DNA of 64,000 nt from Anaerolineaceae bacterium (lineage in GTDB: Bacteria > Chloroflexota > Anaerolineae > Anaerolineales > Anaerolineaceae). The notes beneath the pieces were generated by a model. That model saw nothing but the letters and a program-made list of their open reading frames with translations. It had not been told where the DNA came from and searched no databases. The DNA lies in contig PABH01000012.1 in assembly GCA_002702705.1 (NCBI GenBank), forward strand, positions 1-64,000, given 5' to 3'. A program made the translations under genes and the position numbers. Each line of letters starts with the position of its first letter. Within the stretch, counting starts at the first letter, position 1. Positions 1 to 8,251 of the stretch are shown here, in pieces.

Positions 1-175
1 GCAAAAACAAAGCTTTTAGACCCATTCGGAGCATGGGTTTGGTTTTGTCCATTGGGGTTATACTTCATTGCCAATTTTAGTTTACCAACAGTATCTTTGC
101 GAATTATCGTATATCAGGAACTTTTTGTATGCTCAAACCGTCTTAAAAGCGTAAGAAAAAAGAAAGAGGTTTAAA

Positions 176-877
176 GTGAAAAAATTACTTGGTATTTTGT
201 TTTTATTGGTAAGCATCATCTTAACTGCCTGTCAGCCAGACCAGACTACTCCCCCGGCAGTGGAATCCCCGCCAGCTGCGGATGAACAAACACTCTATAT
301 TGCGCCATTTTGGCAGCCCTGTGTGGGTGTGGCACCCATGTTATGTATGCAGGTTAAGGAATCGCAGGGAGCTGACTGGACTTATTTTTATGACCGGATT
401 GAAGGCTTTACTTATGAACCGGGTTTCAGTTATGAGTTACTCGTAAAAAAAGAAGATGTGAAGAATCCACCCGCGGATGGATCCAGCTTAAAATGGACTT
501 TGGTGGAAGAAGTTTCCAAAAGCCCGGTTGAGATGCCGCAGATGGACTTAACCGGAACCGAATGGAATTTGGTATCCAATCAAGAGAACGCCCCGCTAAT
601 GGATACACAAATCACCCTGTCATTTGAGGAAGAAGGACAGTTAGGCGGAAGCGCTGGCTGTAACAGTTATTTTGGCGGTTACGAACACAACGGTTTTGCG
701 TTTTCCATCTCCAGCCCGCTTGGTTCCACACTGATGGCTTGTGAAGAACCGATTATGAATCAGGAGACGGAATACCTGAACAAATTAAATCAAATGGAAT
801 TTATACAGGTAGAAGGTGAAACCCTCTTGCTTGTCAGTTCGGATGGTTTGTTCCTGGAATACGAAAAAGCACAATAA
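176..877 (+). CDS. DUF4377/META-domain lipoprotein
   Basis: Predicted secreted lipoprotein of 233 residues. The N-terminus is a lipoprotein signal with lipobox LTAC (Cys19), so it should be anchored to the membrane on the outside. Residues ~40-115 resemble DUF4377 (pattern YIAPFWQPCVGV, then a YDRIEGF stretch). Residues ~125-230 are a META/HslJ-type domain, with TEWNL, GCNSYFGGY and TLMACEEP. The start is GTG at 176 behind an AAGAGG-like ribosome site. The META family is linked to heat or drug tolerance in some bacteria, but its biochemistry is unknown. A strong terminator follows. Assignment of the domains is confident, the function is not. Confidence 0.85.
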   Translation: MKKLLGILFLLVSIILTACQPDQTTPPAVESPPAADEQTLYIAPFWQPCVGVAPMLCMQVKESQGADWTYFYDRIEGFTYEPGFSYELLVKKEDVKNPPADGSSLKWTLVEEVSKSPVEMPQMDLTGTEWNLVSNQENAPLMDTQITLSFEEEGQLGGSAGCNSYFGGYEHNGFAFSISSPLGSTLMACEEPIMNQETEYLNKLNQMEFIQVEGETLLLVSSDGLFLEYEKAQ

Positions 878-890
878 TGGATTTGTTAAA

Positions 891-918
891 AACCTCCGGC
901 ATTTGCCGGAGGTTTTTT
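891..918 (+). terminator. intrinsic terminator of the META lipoprotein gene
   Basis: A perfect 10-bp stem (AACCTCCGGC / GCCGGAGGTT) with an ATTT loop is followed by a run of T on the plus strand. It lies 14 bp after the stop codon. Confidence 0.9.
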
Positions 919-964
919 GATGGACCGGATTTCCAACTGGTCCAATTGATGTGTCTAATTGGCA

Positions 965-1744
965 TCAAGCGTTTTTTCTTAATCGATAAAATAAAACAAG
1001 AAGGGTTATCAAACCGAGGACTGAGCCCACAATGGTCAGCGGTCTCAACCAGGCCGGTCGGCTTGGGGACATTTCGCCGGCATCCGCCTGCGCCGGATTA
1101 ATTTCCGGGGTATGGATGGGCGTTTTTTCCTCTGCCATAACCTCTGGTATTGTTTCCGTTACCGCAGTTGTTGGCTCGGCGGTTGGAATGGGCAGGACAA
1201 AGGCTTCACCGTTTTGCGGACCAAGTTCCTCTGGTGGGGAAAACCCATTTAATTCAAGCACATAAGCCGTCACCGCCCAGGCCTGGTATTCCGGTAAGGT
1301 ACCCGGATCTTGCCAGGGCATGGTGCGGAGAATGTAATCGTACATATCCATCGCGGTTGGGAAAAGGTAAGGCACAAAGGAACCCACCACAGGCGGGCTG
1401 TCCGGCAGGTAAAAGCCATCTTCCGGGTGGTTATAACCATGGCATTTCGACTGCCAGCAGTTTTGATCTGCGGGGTTCCAGGTGGCGATCCATTCTTCGG
1501 TTAACCCCGAGCCATCATAGGCATGGCAGGCACTGCAAATTAACCGATAAATTTCTTTACCCACTTCGAGTTGGGTGGCATCTTCGGGTAAGTCTAATAA
1601 GGCGCCTTGCCCGGTAGAAAACGGTTCGGGGGTTGGATCTTGCAGCTTTATCCCATTTTCAGGGGAACTCCATGCGGCCAAAGCCAAAACGGAAACCAAA
1701 CTGATCATGAATAAAACAAGTATTTGGTGATGGTTTGTTTTCAT
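965..1744 (-). CDS. membrane-anchored c-type cytochrome
   Basis: Predicted 259-residue cytochrome c. An N-terminal signal/anchor is followed by a heme site CSACH and then an unusual CWQSKCH (CX4CH). A TMPW segment could supply the axial methionine. A Pro/Thr-rich linker leads to a C-terminal membrane helix and a basic tail, so the heme domain should lie outside the cytoplasmic membrane and carry electrons there. I start at the ATG at 1744, which has AAAGGG upstream and gives a clean signal peptide; a longer frame starts at 1810. It is transcribed alone, convergent with the upstream lipoprotein gene. Whether the second Cys pair binds a heme is uncertain. Confidence 0.8.
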   Translation of the reverse strand: MKTNHHQILVLFMISLVSVLALAAWSSPENGIKLQDPTPEPFSTGQGALLDLPEDATQLEVGKEIYRLICSACHAYDGSGLTEEWIATWNPADQNCWQSKCHGYNHPEDGFYLPDSPPVVGSFVPYLFPTAMDMYDYILRTMPWQDPGTLPEYQAWAVTAYVLELNGFSPPEELGPQNGEAFVLPIPTAEPTTAVTETIPEVMAEEKTPIHTPEINPAQADAGEMSPSRPAWLRPLTIVGSVLGLITLLVLFYRLRKNA

Positions 1745-1939
1745 TAAACAGCCCTTTATTATTTTTACGGGAAAATCAATGTGATTTACTGAAACTAAAT
1801 AATAGCACAATGTTTATGATTTAAGTGAATATTTTGTCTAAAACGATCGAACTCTTTTAAATTTTTGTTGATTAAAATTGGCCTCCGAAATCGGACAATT
1901 TGGTACAATTTGACTACCCATCTGTTTGCAGGAGTTTTT

Positions 1940-3382
1940 ATGGAAACTAAAGGCGCTTCCCCCGATCAACGTATCCCAAAATATATTCAAATTACCGAGG
2001 AATTAAGTAAGGGTAATTTTAATATTGAGATCCCCTTGTCGGATCAGGATGATGTGGGCCGCTTGGGTGCGGCGTTAAGAGCGCTGGCAAAAAGCCTGGA
2101 AACACGTTACCGTGAGTTACAAAAATTAAATCAACTAACTTCGATCATTAATTCCGGCTTACTGCTGGAAGAGATTTTAGAACAGGTCTATGCCGATTTT
2201 CAAGCCTTTATTCCCTATGACCGCATCGGGTTTGCTTTGTTGGAAAATGATGGTGAGGTGCTAACGGCACGCTGGGCAAAAACAGAATATAAAAACCCTC
2301 TCTTAGGACGCGGGTATATGGGTTTGATGGAAGGCAGCAGCCTGGCAGATATTTTGGCATCCGGGCAGCCGCGTATTATTAATGATCTGGAACTGTATTT
2401 ACAAAACAAACCGGAATCAGAATCAACACAGCTGGTTGTGAAGGAAGGTATTCGTTCATCCCTGACCTGTCCGCTGATCGCCAATGGGGTACCGGTTGGT
2501 TTCATGTTTTTTTCCAGCCGGTTAAAAAACACCTATGAAACACAGCATATTGATGTGTATTTACAAATTGCGGGGCAGCTTTCCGTTATTGTGGAAAAAG
2601 GACGGTTGGTCAGTGAACTGGCTTCTCAAAAAATGGAAATTGAGCAGCACTATAACGAAGTGCGTCGTTTGAATGAATTACAAAATACCTTTATGGGCAT
2701 CGCCGCCCATGACCTGCGGAACCCAATCGCTTCCATCCAAAGTGTGGCCGATTTATTACTAATGCCTGATTTAGAAATTGACCCGGTGGAGCAGCGTGAT
2801 TTCCTTTTGGATATTCGGGACCAAACCCAGCACATGTTAAGTTTGTTAAACGACCTTTTGGATGTAACCCGCATTGAATCCGGAAAATTTAATTTGGATT
2901 TGATTTATACCGATATGTATAAAATGTTGGATGAAGCGGTGCGCCGCAACAGCCGCCTGGCGGAACCAAAGGGTACCCAGGTCATTTTGGAATATGTACC
3001 TGAGGGGAAGGTCCTGGCAGATCCCTCCCGGGTGCGGCAGGTATTGGATAATCTCATCTCCAATGCGGTTAAATATTCCCCACCCAACAGCACGGTGCGG
3101 GTGCGTTCCCAAATGGGGGAATACTGCTGGCGAGTGGAGGTTCAGGATGAAGGACCGGGCATCCAGCCAAAAGACAGGGAACGATTATTCCAGGATTTTG
3201 CCCGTCTTTCAGCCCGTCCAACCGGCGGTGAAAAAAGCACCGGATTGGGTTTGTCGATCACCCGCAGGGTGATTGAAGCCCACGGTGGTGAAATTGGCGT
3301 GGATTCGGAACCCGGTTCGGGCTCAACCTTCTGGTTTACCCTGCCGAACACCAATTCCGATATGGGGTTGTGCGGTGAGTAA
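1940..3382 (+). CDS. GAF-domain sensor histidine kinase
   Basis: Predicted cytoplasmic two-component sensor kinase of 480 residues. A HAMP-like helical segment comes first without any membrane helix, then a GAF domain (~residues 75-225), the dimerisation/phosphoacceptor helix with AAHDLRNP (His257), and a HATPase domain with N box (DNLISNAVKYS), G1 box (DEGPGIQ) and G2 box (GLGLSITRRV). The start is the ATG at 1940 behind CAGGAG; an earlier in-frame start at 1865 lacks a ribosome site. Its stop overlaps the next gene by 8 bp, implying translational coupling. No partner response regulator lies beside it. The ligand is unknown. Confidence 0.9.
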   Translation: METKGASPDQRIPKYIQITEELSKGNFNIEIPLSDQDDVGRLGAALRALAKSLETRYRELQKLNQLTSIINSGLLLEEILEQVYADFQAFIPYDRIGFALLENDGEVLTARWAKTEYKNPLLGRGYMGLMEGSSLADILASGQPRIINDLELYLQNKPESESTQLVVKEGIRSSLTCPLIANGVPVGFMFFSSRLKNTYETQHIDVYLQIAGQLSVIVEKGRLVSELASQKMEIEQHYNEVRRLNELQNTFMGIAAHDLRNPIASIQSVADLLLMPDLEIDPVEQRDFLLDIRDQTQHMLSLLNDLLDVTRIESGKFNLDLIYTDMYKMLDEAVRRNSRLAEPKGTQVILEYVPEGKVLADPSRVRQVLDNLISNAVKYSPPNSTVRVRSQMGEYCWRVEVQDEGPGIQPKDRERLFQDFARLSARPTGGEKSTGLGLSITRRVIEAHGGEIGVDSEPGSGSTFWFTLPNTNSDMGLCGE

Positions 3383-4679
3383 CGGAAACCGTTCCGGTGT
3401 TTCCCGCGACCTGCTGGTGCGCGGAATTGCCGCTGCCAAAGTGGGCGAAGCCAAAGAAGCACGGTTTTACCTGGAATGGTATTTAAACTTTGAACCACCC
3501 ATTAAAGAACGGGTGGACGCCTATTATTACCTGGCAAAAATCAGTGAAACGGCGGAGCAAAAACGGCATTATATTGAATTAATGATTGCCCTCGACCCGA
3601 TTGATGCGCGTGCCCGGCGGGAACTGGTCATATTAAACGGGGAATTAACCGAAGAAGAAATTGTAAACCCTGACCAATTACCGGCGATTTCGGAAAAACA
3701 ACAACCCGGCAGGGGAGACCGTTTTACCTGCCCTTCCTGCGGTGGACGCATGGTGTTTGCGCCGGATGGACAGACCTTAACTTGTGAATACTGCGAGGTA
3801 AACGCGCGGTTAGAGCAGCAACAATCCGGCGTGCAGGATGCTGATTTTTTCCTGGCGCTGGCGACCACCAAAGGCCACCTGGCTGCCCAAAACACCAGGG
3901 TGGTTTTTTGCGAAGGCTGCGGGGTGCAGTTTATCGTGCCCCCCAAAGAAATGACCTGGACCTGCCCCTACTGCGAATCCAACTACGTTCAGTCCCGCTC
4001 CGCGGACCGTGAATTAACCCAGCCATCGGCTATCCTGCCGTTTGAAGTTTCCAAACGGACCGCGCTGCAGCGGTTTAACCTGTGGCGAAAAAATCAAACC
4101 CTGACCGACCAGGGCCGGTTGGACAGCCTGCAGGGCATGTACCTGCCGATGTGGACCTTTGATATCGGCGGCTTTTTATCGTGGTGGGTCGAAATTTACA
4201 AACACCGCGATTGGGAAGATGAGCAGGGTGACAAAGGGGTTTATTACGATGATCTGCGTATCCCCGCTACCCGCAAATACCACACTTTGCTGCCGGAACT
4301 GCTGGCTGGATACAATTTTAATCAACTGGTGCCCTTTAAAAATGATTATCTCGTCTCCTGGATGGCGGAATCGTACGAAATCACGGCCGGGGACGCCGCC
4401 CTTTTGGCGCGGGAAGCCGCGTTAAAGCAGGAACGCGGTAAGGTGGAAGCCTTACAGCAGTACCGTTATAAAAACCTGCGCCTGAACACCGCCCGTATGA
4501 CAGTGGAACAGTACAAATTGGTGCTGGTGCCGGTGTGGGTAATCCATTTTTCCCTGGCGGAACAGCATCTGGTGTTGTTAATGAACGGTCAGAGTGGGGT
4601 GGTTGTTTGGGATTCCAAGCAGCTGCCGGGTGAAGAAAAAGACGGCCTCTTTTCGCGCTTTATGGATTGGCTGGATTGA
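3375..4679 (+). CDS. double zinc-ribbon protein with N-terminal helical repeat
   Basis: Hypothetical protein of 434 residues. The first ~95 residues look like a TPR-like helical region. Two CxxC zinc ribbons follow: CPSCGGRM...CEYC and CEGCGVQF...CPYC. A C-terminal region of ~220 residues, rich in Trp and Tyr (YLPMWTFDIGG, LVLVPVWVIHFS), has no membrane helix that I can see. The start is GTG at 3375, overlapping the kinase stop, so the two are probably co-translated. Function unknown; the pairing suggests a role linked to the kinase or to a process it senses. Confidence 0.75.
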   Translation: MSNGNRSGVSRDLLVRGIAAAKVGEAKEARFYLEWYLNFEPPIKERVDAYYYLAKISETAEQKRHYIELMIALDPIDARARRELVILNGELTEEEIVNPDQLPAISEKQQPGRGDRFTCPSCGGRMVFAPDGQTLTCEYCEVNARLEQQQSGVQDADFFLALATTKGHLAAQNTRVVFCEGCGVQFIVPPKEMTWTCPYCESNYVQSRSADRELTQPSAILPFEVSKRTALQRFNLWRKNQTLTDQGRLDSLQGMYLPMWTFDIGGFLSWWVEIYKHRDWEDEQGDKGVYYDDLRIPATRKYHTLLPELLAGYNFNQLVPFKNDYLVSWMAESYEITAGDAALLAREAALKQERGKVEALQQYRYKNLRLNTARMTVEQYKLVLVPVWVIHFSLAEQHLVLLMNGQSGVVVWDSKQLPGEEKDGLFSRFMDWLD

Positions 4680-5100
4680 GGGGTCGGTGGTGCGAGACAC
4701 TTGTTGGTTTCAACTGTTTTTTCAAAAAAGCAGACCTCGAGATGAAACGTCGCCAAAGTGTTGTTTTCAAACCACCAAGTCAAACCAAACATCTAACCTG
4801 TTATGACCAAAATCTCGAGGTCGGGGTTCACCCAAAACCGGGATTTTTGGGTTCAAGACATGTGTTAAGGGAACAAGCTAGCAGATCGGGAAGTTTTTTT
4901 ATTTAAGGATCATCCCGGTTTTTGCTCTTTAAAAAGCAGACCACAAGCCGGAGTGTAGGCCCAAGATGCGATGCACCTTTTAATAGACTTGGTTGGATGA
5001 GGGGAGAGAAAAGGGGAAAGTTGAAAGTTTGGACTTTTTGAAAATTAAGGCAACACCCGCATTTGTCTGGATCACGCGGTGATGGATTGCTGCTGGGTTT
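4680..5100. other. gene-free stretch with palindromic repeat and flanking homology
   Basis: No convincing gene. It contains the 90-bp repeat at 4733-4822, then a CCCAAAACCGGGATTTTT block and a later AAGATGCGATGCACC block. Both are also found after the copy near 31.3 kb, so the full repeated unit may be ~200 bp, interrupted here by ~70 bp. Confidence 0.6.
4733..4822. repeat. CTCGAG palindromic repeat, copy 1
   Basis: Terminal inverted repeats GACCTCGAGAT and ATCTCGAGGTC are exact complements bounding 90 bp. Internal ATGAAACG, TTTTCAAACC and TGACCAAA blocks are shared with the copy at 31273. The form is that of a MITE or REP-like non-coding repeat. Confidence 0.75.
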
Positions 5101-6333
5101 TTACTCAATTACAGCTTTTTTGTGAATTTTCGCTATCTTGAATGGAAGAAAAAGTTCAGTATGATTTCCTTGTATCCAGTTTTTTTGGTCTTCACTTAAT
5201 CTGTCATTCGATGATTTAACTTCAACAAAGAAGAATTCATCTTGGCGGTATATCAATAAATCCGGCCATCCGCAATATCTGCGCCAATAATCCCCTAATA
5301 AGTATCTTAAGATTTTTAAAGTTATCTTAAGTGGCAAGATCGATACTATTTCACGTGCTTTGGCTACATCTTCAGGGCGATGTGCCCAAAGATATTGCCT
5401 TAAATTAGCACTTGGCTCAATCCAATAGTCAAATGTCCATAATAATTCATCTTTGGATTTTGGAAACTTGGTAAAATATTGCTCTATGGCGTCAGCTCGT
5501 CTTAATGCGTAACCCGAAGTTCCAAAATCTGTTGGCAAAAGAGTCGTGATTGTTTTGCCCTTTTCTTTGGCTTCAAAGGCAACTCGGTCTCCGAAGCCGC
5601 ACATTTGGAGATTTGGATCACTTGACTCCTGAATGAGAAGCCAAAGTAGAATGCCAAACATAGCATGAAATGGGATACTTTCCGTGAATAATACTTTATA
5701 CTCCAATCTTTCGAAATAGTGGGCGACAAATTCTTCTGGGGAACAGAGTGTTTCTCCATCTAAAATTTTTATACCATTACCCACCTTTTTGTAGGTTCCA
5801 TCAAATTTAATAGTCTCTATTTTATTCTTTATAAGAATTTGCTCGGCGGATTCTTCATGGTAAACATATTTGGGCGAGCGTTCGTGTACTTCTTTGAGTT
5901 CATCAACTACTTCTCGCTCAATAGCGTCATAAACATTTTGCTGTTCAGTAAGAGCTTTGAGCCAATCTGGATAACCCTGCTCTTCAGTCCATTTACTGAA
6001 TCTTGGAATAGTCATAAATGCAATTTCACGCCAATAATATCGGTATATCTTGGATGTTCTGCCATAAAGTGGGGCTTTAGGATGCGCTTTTTCGGGGAGA
6101 CCACGACAGATATTACATATTTCTTTTTGAAAACCAATTGTGACAGAAATTACATTTTGCGTATGGAGTTCGGTTCCATGATTAAGCTGGTGAGGTAGAT
6201 ATTGACGCGCGAAATCTTCTTCACATGCGCACATCATAACTTCTTTGCAAGAATTACACTGGTATTTACGAATAATTTCATATGGATTTATACAATATAT
6301 GGATGAATGTGAGCATGGATTCAATGTTTTCAC
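5101..6333 (-). CDS. VRR-NUC domain protein, predicted nuclease
   Basis: Predicted 410-residue protein. Residues ~15-90 hold several Cys/His pairs (CNSC, CACE, CNICRG) suggesting a zinc-binding module. The C-terminal ~75 residues match the VRR-NUC fold, with GWPDLL, FFVEVKSSNDRLS and a following Gln that supply the usual D...ExK catalytic set. VRR-NUC domains occur in structure-specific nucleases such as FAN1 and in phage and restriction proteins; the substrate here is unknown. It is the lowest-coordinate gene of the minus-strand cassette series and is AT-rich. A defence or repair role is an inference. Confidence 0.7.
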   Translation of the reverse strand: MKTLNPCSHSSIYCINPYEIIRKYQCNSCKEVMMCACEEDFARQYLPHQLNHGTELHTQNVISVTIGFQKEICNICRGLPEKAHPKAPLYGRTSKIYRYYWREIAFMTIPRFSKWTEEQGYPDWLKALTEQQNVYDAIEREVVDELKEVHERSPKYVYHEESAEQILIKNKIETIKFDGTYKKVGNGIKILDGETLCSPEEFVAHYFERLEYKVLFTESIPFHAMFGILLWLLIQESSDPNLQMCGFGDRVAFEAKEKGKTITTLLPTDFGTSGYALRRADAIEQYFTKFPKSKDELLWTFDYWIEPSANLRQYLWAHRPEDVAKAREIVSILPLKITLKILRYLLGDYWRRYCGWPDLLIYRQDEFFFVEVKSSNDRLSEDQKNWIQGNHTELFLPFKIAKIHKKAVIE

Positions 6334-6348
6334 CTGTATTTCAAAAAG

Positions 6349-6480
6349 TCCAACCTAACGATTTGTATTATTGGCAATGGGAGCAGGAAAAATTTGGAAC
6401 CAGAAAAGTTCTTAAAAATGTCATGTGCACGCAGTACAGTACCCAGCGTCTGGTTTACGTTTGGTTGGTAGTTGTTTTTG
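6349..6480. repeat. degenerate attC-like spacer
   Basis: GTCCAACCTAACG at 6349, 16 bp upstream of a start codon, fits the RYYYAAC box. It can pair imperfectly with CGTTTGGTTGG near 6470. A GTGCACGC arm at ~6422 also resembles arms in other spacers. No promoter repeat is present here. Confidence 0.4.
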
Positions 6481-6511
6481 TGCTTGACCTGTATACTGAA
6501 GAATGACACAT

Positions 6512-7246
6512 TTATTTCTTCTGTGGTATCTGAGTATTTAGTCTGTTAAATAATTCCAAAAATTTATCAATTTTTTGTGACTTGTTGTCGCTAAACGATT
6601 GAAGACTACCGCTAGGATTTATTGCTAAATCCGTTAGTCCTTTATATACCGAATAAAGTTCAGTTACCGTATCGTAACAATTTTCCAGCCCCTCTGGAGG
6701 ATTTTGCAAAACCTTCATCGTGGATTCTACTAAATCTTGATCTTCTTCAATTGTTGAGATGGTGGACTGAGTAGAGCTGGCATAAAAAAGAGCGCTTAGC
6801 GAAATATTAAAATCTTCATTGAAATCCTTCCCACTCATTGTATATTTATCAGTTTCAGAATCCCTTTCCTCGAAAATAGTGTTATACCATACTCTAGCCG
6901 TCAGGTTTAATAACGACTCCGCTTTACTTCCACTATCTATCATTTTCTCCCTAACAAGATTTAGATTGTCAATATAAACGTTATATTCCTTTTTTTCATT
7001 ATTATTTTTTACGGCAATCAATATTGCAAAGACTATTGCGAGAGTGACAACAATTGCAATTACTCCAGTTGTTATTTTTTTTATTTTAGAAGGGTCTTTT
7101 GGCGCAATATTTACTGACGCAATTTCGACTTGTTGAACGTCATTTTTTAAGTCTACAATGGGTTCAAAAGGAAACCCGCAAAATGGACAATCTTTTACTT
7201 TGTCAGAAATTTCTTTATTGCATTCAGGGCATTGAATTAGAGCCAT
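6512..7246 (-). CDS. zinc-ribbon single-pass membrane protein
   Basis: Hypothetical protein of 244 residues. An N-terminal zinc ribbon (CPEC...CPFCGFPF, residues 6-26) is followed by a short linker, one membrane helix (~residues 57-80) and a ~160-residue helical outer region without recognised domain. The start has a good ribosome site (GGAGGATTT). The gene lies downstream of spacer promoter copy 1. The layout resembles small zinc-ribbon membrane sensors, but no ligand or partner can be named. Confidence 0.7.
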   Translation of the reverse strand: MALIQCPECNKEISDKVKDCPFCGFPFEPIVDLKNDVQQVEIASVNIAPKDPSKIKKITTGVIAIVVTLAIVFAILIAVKNNNEKKEYNVYIDNLNLVREKMIDSGSKAESLLNLTARVWYNTIFEERDSETDKYTMSGKDFNEDFNISLSALFYASSTQSTISTIEEDQDLVESTMKVLQNPPEGLENCYDTVTELYSVYKGLTDLAINPSGSLQSFSDNKSQKIDKFLELFNRLNTQIPQKK

Positions 7247-7322
7247 AGTAAATCCTCCTATTTGGTTTTTGGTTAGAATATCCTTTTCAAGGAAAGTTGT
7301 AAGTTGTGAACTTTATGGATTT

Positions 7323-7440
7323 TATTAGGTTACATTTTCGCCGTATATCTATCAGATAGAGGGTTAATGTATTGAGAATTTGCGGTGTTATCCACCCATG
7401 TTGTGCAAAATTCTTTGATGTGTTAAGTATAGCATCGGTT
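7323..7440 (-). promoter_or_regulatory. spacer repeat 1 with extended -10 promoter
   Basis: The plus strand carries the shared blocks CGCCGTATATCT, GAGAATTTGCGGTGTTATCC and TTGATGTGTTAAGTATAGC. On the minus strand this gives TGCTATACT, with the -10 at 7426-7431, about 180 bp before the start of the zinc-ribbon gene. No clear GTTRRRY arm is seen at its high end. Confidence 0.7.
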
Positions 7441-7508
7441 ATTTATAAAAAATGAATATTTTAGCAAGAAATTTTTGGATGTTGGGGATGAATATATCTT
7501 CATCAGAA

Positions 7509-8231
7509 TTAAGCAGCACCTGAGGCTATTGTCGTTAAGATCATATAGGTTGCCACACTGGTTACCGTCATCACGCACACAAAAAACATCATTACTACTA
7601 ATGTCTTTTGTAATTTAGACATACTCCTCCACCAGGGTTTAGGAATGATATCTGTGTTGATTCGGTTTTCAACCCGGTTGCGTAACTCACCTAATTTTTC
7701 TCCAGACACCAGTACGATTTCCGCGCTGCTTTTTTTAGCCGCGCTGATTGCTGCTTGTGTAAATTCTCCGGTTGTCACAAAAAAACCTTTTGAAAATCCT
7801 GCCCCATCTAATGCCCCTGCAAATTCACGGATGTATGCCGGCCCTACCGAATTTTGATACCGCTTGCATTGGATACCTGATCGTATGCCATCTTTTTCTA
7901 AAATAACATCGATACCTTCATCACCAGAACTACGGGTTACCTTTGCTTTATATCCCAATTGCCGAAAAATTTCCGCAGTTAGATGCTCAAATTCAATAGG
8001 TGAATAGTCTTGGTATAAAGATTTCCTCGCCAACAAATTCGCTTTTCGCACTCTTTTAGCCCTAACAATTAACAAGATTGCTATAACGATAAGCGTGGTA
8101 ATAAAACCAACCAAGATACTCCCCTCAATTGGATATTCAAGCAACCATTGTGAGGTCCAATACAGCAACAATAAAATTCCGACAAATAATGATTCCCCAT
8201 CTTTTCTCGATGATCTGCGACGTTTAGCCAT
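7509..8231 (-). CDS. membrane-anchored Mrr-like restriction endonuclease
   Basis: Predicted 240-residue protein. Two N-terminal membrane helices (~residues 14-58) are followed by an Mrr_cat domain (~residues 75-180) with the nuclease signature EGIDV...IQCKRY, and one C-terminal membrane helix. Mrr-family domains cleave DNA, often modified DNA, with a PD-(D/E)xK core; membrane-tethered versions are common in bacteria and only partly understood. It follows the GIY-YIG gene by 20 bp in the same direction, so the two should be co-transcribed from spacer promoter 2. A defence role is likely but inferred. Confidence 0.8.
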   Translation of the reverse strand: MAKRRRSSRKDGESLFVGILLLLYWTSQWLLEYPIEGSILVGFITTLIVIAILLIVRAKRVRKANLLARKSLYQDYSPIEFEHLTAEIFRQLGYKAKVTRSSGDEGIDVILEKDGIRSGIQCKRYQNSVGPAYIREFAGALDGAGFSKGFFVTTGEFTQAAISAAKKSSAEIVLVSGEKLGELRNRVENRINTDIIPKPWWRSMSKLQKTLVVMMFFVCVMTVTSVATYMILTTIASGAA

Positions 8232-8251
8232 TTTTATTCTTAATTCCTTAT

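Noticed and set aside
1-175. A gene or RNA at the window start
   Set aside because: No frame, structure or motif could be supported apart from the ribosome site of the lipoprotein gene.
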